Shown here piece after piece: positions 60,101 to 64,000 of a stretch of 64,000 nucleotides of DNA (its first letter is position 1; the number at the start of each line of letters is the position of its first letter). This stretch comes from Diorhabda sublineata. Taxonomy: Eukaryota; Arthropoda; Insecta; Coleoptera; Chrysomelidae. Position numbers and translations under genes: made by a program. The notes under the pieces were generated by a model. It had not been told where the DNA came from. It searched no databases and saw only the letters and a program-made list of their open reading frames with translations. The DNA lies in NCBI RefSeq assembly GCF_026230105.1, contig NC_079483.1, positions 11,587,312 to 11,651,311 on the forward strand, given 5' to 3'.

Positions 60101-61640
60101 TGTGAAGGATTGGATATATGAAGAATTAAATTTTTTTTGTGGTCAAGTGATGATTCAAAATAACGACTTGGTCGATAAACATATACTTTAAATCTATTTG
60201 TCGTTTTTCACTCTTCGTATGCGATTCTTAGGATTCTGTGATGCCAGTCACGTAACATCATCTACCCTGGTACATTTTATATATTAATATATTCGAGCAG
60301 ATGTGGATGATGGTTCAGGATAAGTTGTATTCTTTGAATTGAATAGTATGAAGTGGATTAATAATACAAAAATAACAATCAGTGTAATGATCACAGGGTT
60401 CCCTCCAAATTCTCGGCACTGCAAACTTCATTGCTCTTTTTTCATCTCACAACTTACATTAAAACGTAGAGTGGAGCCCATTTTTGACTTAATTTTGAAC
60501 TTGAAAACTTGATATGCCTCGCAAATCTTCAAATTTGTACTTAAATAATATTTTTACACTTTCACTTTAATAAATTGGCCGCTAATATAACAAAACGAGT
60601 CAGCATCTCGTTTACAACTTCTTGTATCCATTTTGCACAGATTGAAACAATGAAAAATGATATGAAAGACGTGATTTCTCAGTAATATACAAACACCAAC
60701 TGTCGTACATAAAGAGCGATGCAAGAAATATTGCTCATACACCTTCTTACTTCTCTTTCTATACCAATAGCGCGTGAAAGCCGACATTGATTAGGCGCAA
60801 AAATTAAACATTGTCAAATCACTGAAGTTCTTATAAATGAAAAATTTTCATATTCTTATCACATTTATTCTTATGTATATGCTTATATAATCAGAATTAT
60901 ATATTCTGATTGTATAAGCATATACATATAATCAGAATATATTAAGTAAAATCCAAGCACAAAAAAAATATTTTTTGTTGACTCGTGTTATTTCATCGAC
61001 TTCAAACTAAAGTACCTTCATATTAGTAGGATTCATATACTCATTCTTCGAATCAAGATATAATTATGAAATATGTCCCCGTTCAAAAAGAGATTATCAC
61101 CTTCTCGGATGTAAGTTGAACGTAGTCAATCAAAAATTCTCATCATTTATACATACAAGCATTTTATTGAAAATCTTTTGTTGTACTACTTTATGGTCTG
61201 AATACAAAGTATTTGAAGAATTTCTGTTATGATTTATTCTGGAAAAATTTCGCTATCGACGAATTTACGATGAAACTGAGTATATTTCTGCGGCAAATGC
61301 CGACAATAATTATATTACAACAATTTCATCAATTATTTCCTGATTGTGGAAACTATTTTCTCATAAAACTCTATTTATAATTCATGGTTTTTCTTGATAT
61401 TTATTATTTTATTTATCTGTTCTACTCTCAATATACAAGTTTCTTGAATCTAAAGATTTTTTTACATCTTTTTAGGAGAAAGTGAAAGAGGATGTGCAAG
61501 AATTATGCAATGGTTTGCCAACAGACTTAAAAGAAATCTGTACCAATGATATTCTTCCTCTTGTGGATAACATATACAAAGACCTTGCAGCACTTACAGC
61601 AGAAGATGTATGTAAAGCTTTGGAATTTTGTACAGCTTGA
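54199..61640 (+). CDS. Saposin-like secreted protein, gene C (4 exons)
   Basis: Exons are 54199-54238, 57849-57876, 59464-59548 and 61476-61640, with intron phases 1, 2 and 0. The 105-residue product has a signal peptide (MKFALALVLFACVGLSVQAA) and one saposin B domain with cysteines at 31, 34, 62, 73, 97 and 103, then a two-residue tail (TA). It is the most diverged of the three: the linker is one residue shorter, the first motif is CELC, and the NQT glycosylation site is absent. Exon 3 is 85 rather than 88 bases, a change of exactly one codon, which argues for maintained function. Introns total about 7.1 kb and hold a mariner relic (56855-57600), a partial tandem repeat and a long hairpin. 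AATAAA at 61649-61654 is very close to the stop. The biological role is as uncertain as for gene B. Confidence 0.9.
55633..55800. repeat. Two-unit tandem repeat in gene C intron 1
   Basis: GGCCTTGACCTTTCAAAAAT, then ACTAATCCAATGTATTT (from 55633) recurs about 127 bases later as GGCCTTGAGCTGTTAAAAAA, then TACTACTCCAATGTATTT. The space between holds the block shared with 53414-53500. Confidence 0.65.
56855..57600 (-). mobile_element. Internally deleted mariner (irritans-like) in gene C intron 1
   Basis: On the minus strand, FRRELNQQQCADQIASTFGD, then EAPS (about 57345-57280) is the transposase N-terminus, and ILQDRHVTYREIDAK (about 57170-57125) a later part. NIKLMGHSPYNPCLAVNDFF (about 57125-57065) is the C-terminal PYSPDLAPNDFF block, followed by the YFEKQ-like end near 56920. 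The middle of the catalytic domain is gone. TACGAGGGCTACTATTAG at about 56851-56868 resembles an irritans-type terminal repeat. The other end is too diverged to be sure. Confidence 0.7.
60872..60928. repeat. Long hairpin in gene C intron 3
   Basis: The 26-base arms 60872-60897 and 60903-60928 are reverse complements except for one position, around a 5-base loop. A partial third copy of the right part (ATAATCAGAATATATT) follows at once. Confidence 0.85.
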
Positions 61641-61654
61641 TAGATATCAATAAA

Positions 61655-62295
61655 TATATATATAAATAATATTTTCGTTTCTTTCTATCAATAATCCATC
61701 ATAAATTGGCAATGATTACATTTAAAAACCGTACGTACGTATTCTTTTGTAGAAGAAGGATTGGAAATCAAACTGATTGTGTAGTATTTCGAGAGAATAA
61801 TAATTAAGAACATTACAAATACACCTTCTTCTTACACCGCCCCCCTTACAGAGAAAAATTACATAAATATCATCTAAATAAAATTGTTAGCTAGACAAGT
61901 GTTATTTAAGTTCTGAAGCAGCTGGTAAATGCTGGGGACAACTCCCCAGTATTTCTCTATCATGGCTTTACGTAGTTTTCTTATTGGTTATCGTCTCTTC
62001 CTCTACTATATCCATAACATCTTTGTCAGTTTGCGTTGAAGTAAAATTTATTATTTAATCGCGTTGCGCTACTCGATAGGGTTCATTTTGATACTTGGAT
62101 GTGACTAGACATATGAAGGAAGAACTTTCAACTAACGAGCAAGATAGTGAAGAATTAAATGGAAAATCTCATCATTATTCACGGATCAAAGAGAATAACA
62201 TAAAAAATCCACCTGAGGACAGACAGAATTTTATAACAAAGAAATAACATAAACAATTTGAATATGAAATATTAGGACCTTAGGAATTACGACTA
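61655..62295. other. Gene C downstream flank, nothing recognised
   Basis: No exon or repeat recognised between the end of gene C and the mariner relic. Confidence 0.4.
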
Positions 62296-62299
62296 CGAC

Positions 62300-62610
62300 A
62301 GTATTAGGAAAATTAACGAATCTCGATGGCTCGAGTTGGTGCTTTGTCACCAAAAGTCGAAGCGAGTTGATCTGCATACTGCTGTTGGTTTAATCCGTGT
62401 CAAAATTCAAAGAAATCATCTCACGACTTGATTCCATTTTTTGACTACAATGAATGTTCTAAGTATCTGTAAGCAACTCAAATAGGACTAGGATCACCAT
62501 TTAAAATGTCGAACTGTATGATGACAATGTAGATTTGATATATTCACATCAGTGTTGCTATATTTCAAAATTTAAGAAGCAACTCTCGTACTATCGCAAA
62601 TCTATTTGCA
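62300..62610 (-). mobile_element. mariner (irritans-like) 5' fragment
   Basis: On the minus strand GLNQQQYADQLASTFGDKAP is the transposase N-terminus, matching the copy at 57345-57280, and the sequence upstream of it (GATGTCAGATTTGAC-like) also matches. The rest of the transposase is absent. Confidence 0.65.
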
Positions 62611-62614
62611 TATT

Positions 62615-63395
62615 GTACAAGATATGATATGATATGATCGAGATATCGATGCAACATAATAGGAAATTCGATAAAGATTTCATTGGCTTACAGATTTAGG
62701 TGAGTCATAAATTGAAATTTTCAAATAAATGGATGATAGACACACCGCTAAATCCAAATTTATGGTAACGCCAACATTAACAAAACCTCCGTAAATTTAT
62801 ACATTTATATATTCATATATTTCAAGCAAATGGACAAACATGTTTGACTATGATTGATGTTTTTTGAAAAAATCCCCTAGATGGAGCAACAGCGGCAGAG
62901 GGAATTGAATTTTTACTCAATCTTATATTGGATAACCACATTTTATAGTATTAGAAAGTAACAGAGAATTCAAAAATTGACATGAAGGACATAAAAGCAT
63001 ATTTAAACGTCGTTTCCACTCGTCCCGTTTGACAATGGAATTGCTGGTCATCGTTAAATTGCTTTTTTCGGTTTGAAAATAAAATAATTATGATTACTCT
63101 GCTTTCTAAATAGTTAGAATATTATTAGCCCCTACGTACTTAAATAATAGTTTTCTTTTTAATCGGGACTCGTGGACTACCGCATCCTTTGACTATAATT
63201 TTTGCAGCTTTTGTGAACGTTTTCTATAAAAAGAAAATAATAAAGGAGACTTCGAAAATCATGTCGACAAGTTTTTCGCTACTCAACTAATGATATTGTG
63301 CAGATATTAATTCACAAAATATCTCGAGTGATAAGAGCACATTTATTGAAATAAGATCGAATAAGAATCACTATAATTTGAAACTGATTATGAAA
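62615..63395. other. Intergenic, nothing recognised
   Basis: AT-rich with a short GATAT tandem near 62622-62638. No coding signal. Confidence 0.4.
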
Positions 63396-63399
63396 CTTA

Positions 63400-64000
63400 T
63401 TGAAAAAGAGAAGGTCCGCAGCATTTAAGGATTTTTCTAATCCATTCAAATTACACTGGTATGAATAAAATGAACTTACAAATATAGTTAACAGCGACCG
63501 CACTATAACGACTGGAATTGTGGAGAAATTTGGAGCGTATTTCCAAGAAAACTGTGAAAACTCCATGCCACTTACAATATCACGATAACATCACAAATAT
63601 AGTACTTAACCACCTAAACACAAAACACATTAAATACTACGAATTCAAAGTTCCTGACAACCTGCATTGAAATATATAACATAATTTTCCAATTGAAAAA
63701 CGGCTCCAATATCCTAATTAAAAATTTACTCAAAAAAAGTAGTGCAACATGTTCTAAAAACAGGATACTACCCAGATAAGCTCACAATTGCCAACATCAT
63801 TCCCATTATTAGAGCAAATAAACAGCTATGCTATGTGAATAGTTATAAATCTATATCCATGCTCAATAATATTGCAAAGGTGATAGATAGAGTAACTTTC
63901 AAAAATTTACAAAACTTTCAGAGGTGGACATAGTACAACGGCTGGAATAATAAGAGTTTTTAATTATATAAGAAAGAGCTTCCAGGATAAAAATAAGTTC
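63400..64000 (+). mobile_element. LINE ORF2 fragment running off the right edge
   Basis: Plus-strand frames read TTGIVEKFGAYFQENCENS (before the polymerase), then KTGYYPDKLTIANIIPII and SYKSISMLNNIAKVIDRVTF. After a frameshift near 63925 come GGHSTTAGIIRVFNYIRKSF, then QDKNK at the edge. These are the first blocks of a jockey/CR1-like reverse transcriptase (YPD..K.A.I.PI, NYRPIS.L), so more of it should lie to the right. Confidence 0.75.

Noticed and set aside
1..64000. CRISPR arrays, operons and bacterial-type genes
   Set aside because: None seen; spliced genes, poly(A) signals and animal transposons show a eukaryotic chromosome.

Overview
The window reads as nuclear DNA of a plant-feeding beetle (Phytophaga, most likely a leaf beetle). 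It is AT-rich, its genes are split by introns with GT..AG borders, and it is full of decayed transposons. It carries an intact, intron-containing glycoside hydrolase family 45 (GH45) cellulase. Among insects, that family is best known from leaf beetles, longhorn beetles and weevils, which acquired it from fungi. The species cannot be fixed from sequence reading alone.

Only two kinds of host gene are well supported. The first is a small dispersed family of secreted, single-domain saposin-like proteins of 104-105 residues. Gene A is on the minus strand (8759 to 5319), gene B on the plus strand (38063 to 41847) and gene C on the plus strand (54199 to 61640). A last exon, D, stands alone near the left edge (675 to 833). 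A, B and C have the same four exons, the same intron phases (1, 2, 0) and a TATA box about 90 bp before the ATG. All have the six-cysteine saposin pattern. The second is the GH45 endoglucanase on the minus strand (30921 to 27499): 239 residues, four exons, both catalytic aspartates present. Both kinds encode secreted proteins that would suit a gut or body-fluid role, but nothing in the sequence shows that they act together.

Layout: 1-9 kb, saposin exon D and gene A (inverted), with a LINE in A's intron 2 and two weak small-gene candidates between them. 9-25 kb, a graveyard of LINE, mariner, Penelope-like and Tc1-like fragments. 26-31 kb, the GH45 gene, with a solo LTR and a LINE tail in intron 1 and a related LTR downstream. 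31-38 kb, piggyBac, Tc1, retroviral-type integrase and mariner remnants. 38-42 kb, saposin gene B. 42-54 kb, a mariner scrap, a large fold-back repeat, an internally deleted Crypton-like scrap, a piggyBac pseudogene, a LINE and unassigned DNA. 54-62 kb, saposin gene C with long, transposon-laden introns. 62-64 kb, a mariner scrap and a LINE reverse transcriptase running off the right edge.

No mobile element in the window looks intact: each one recognised has stops, frameshifts or internal deletions. No CRISPR array, operon or rRNA gene was seen. tRNA genes were looked for by eye only. Coordinates of decayed elements are approximate; exon borders of the four main genes were worked out base by base.
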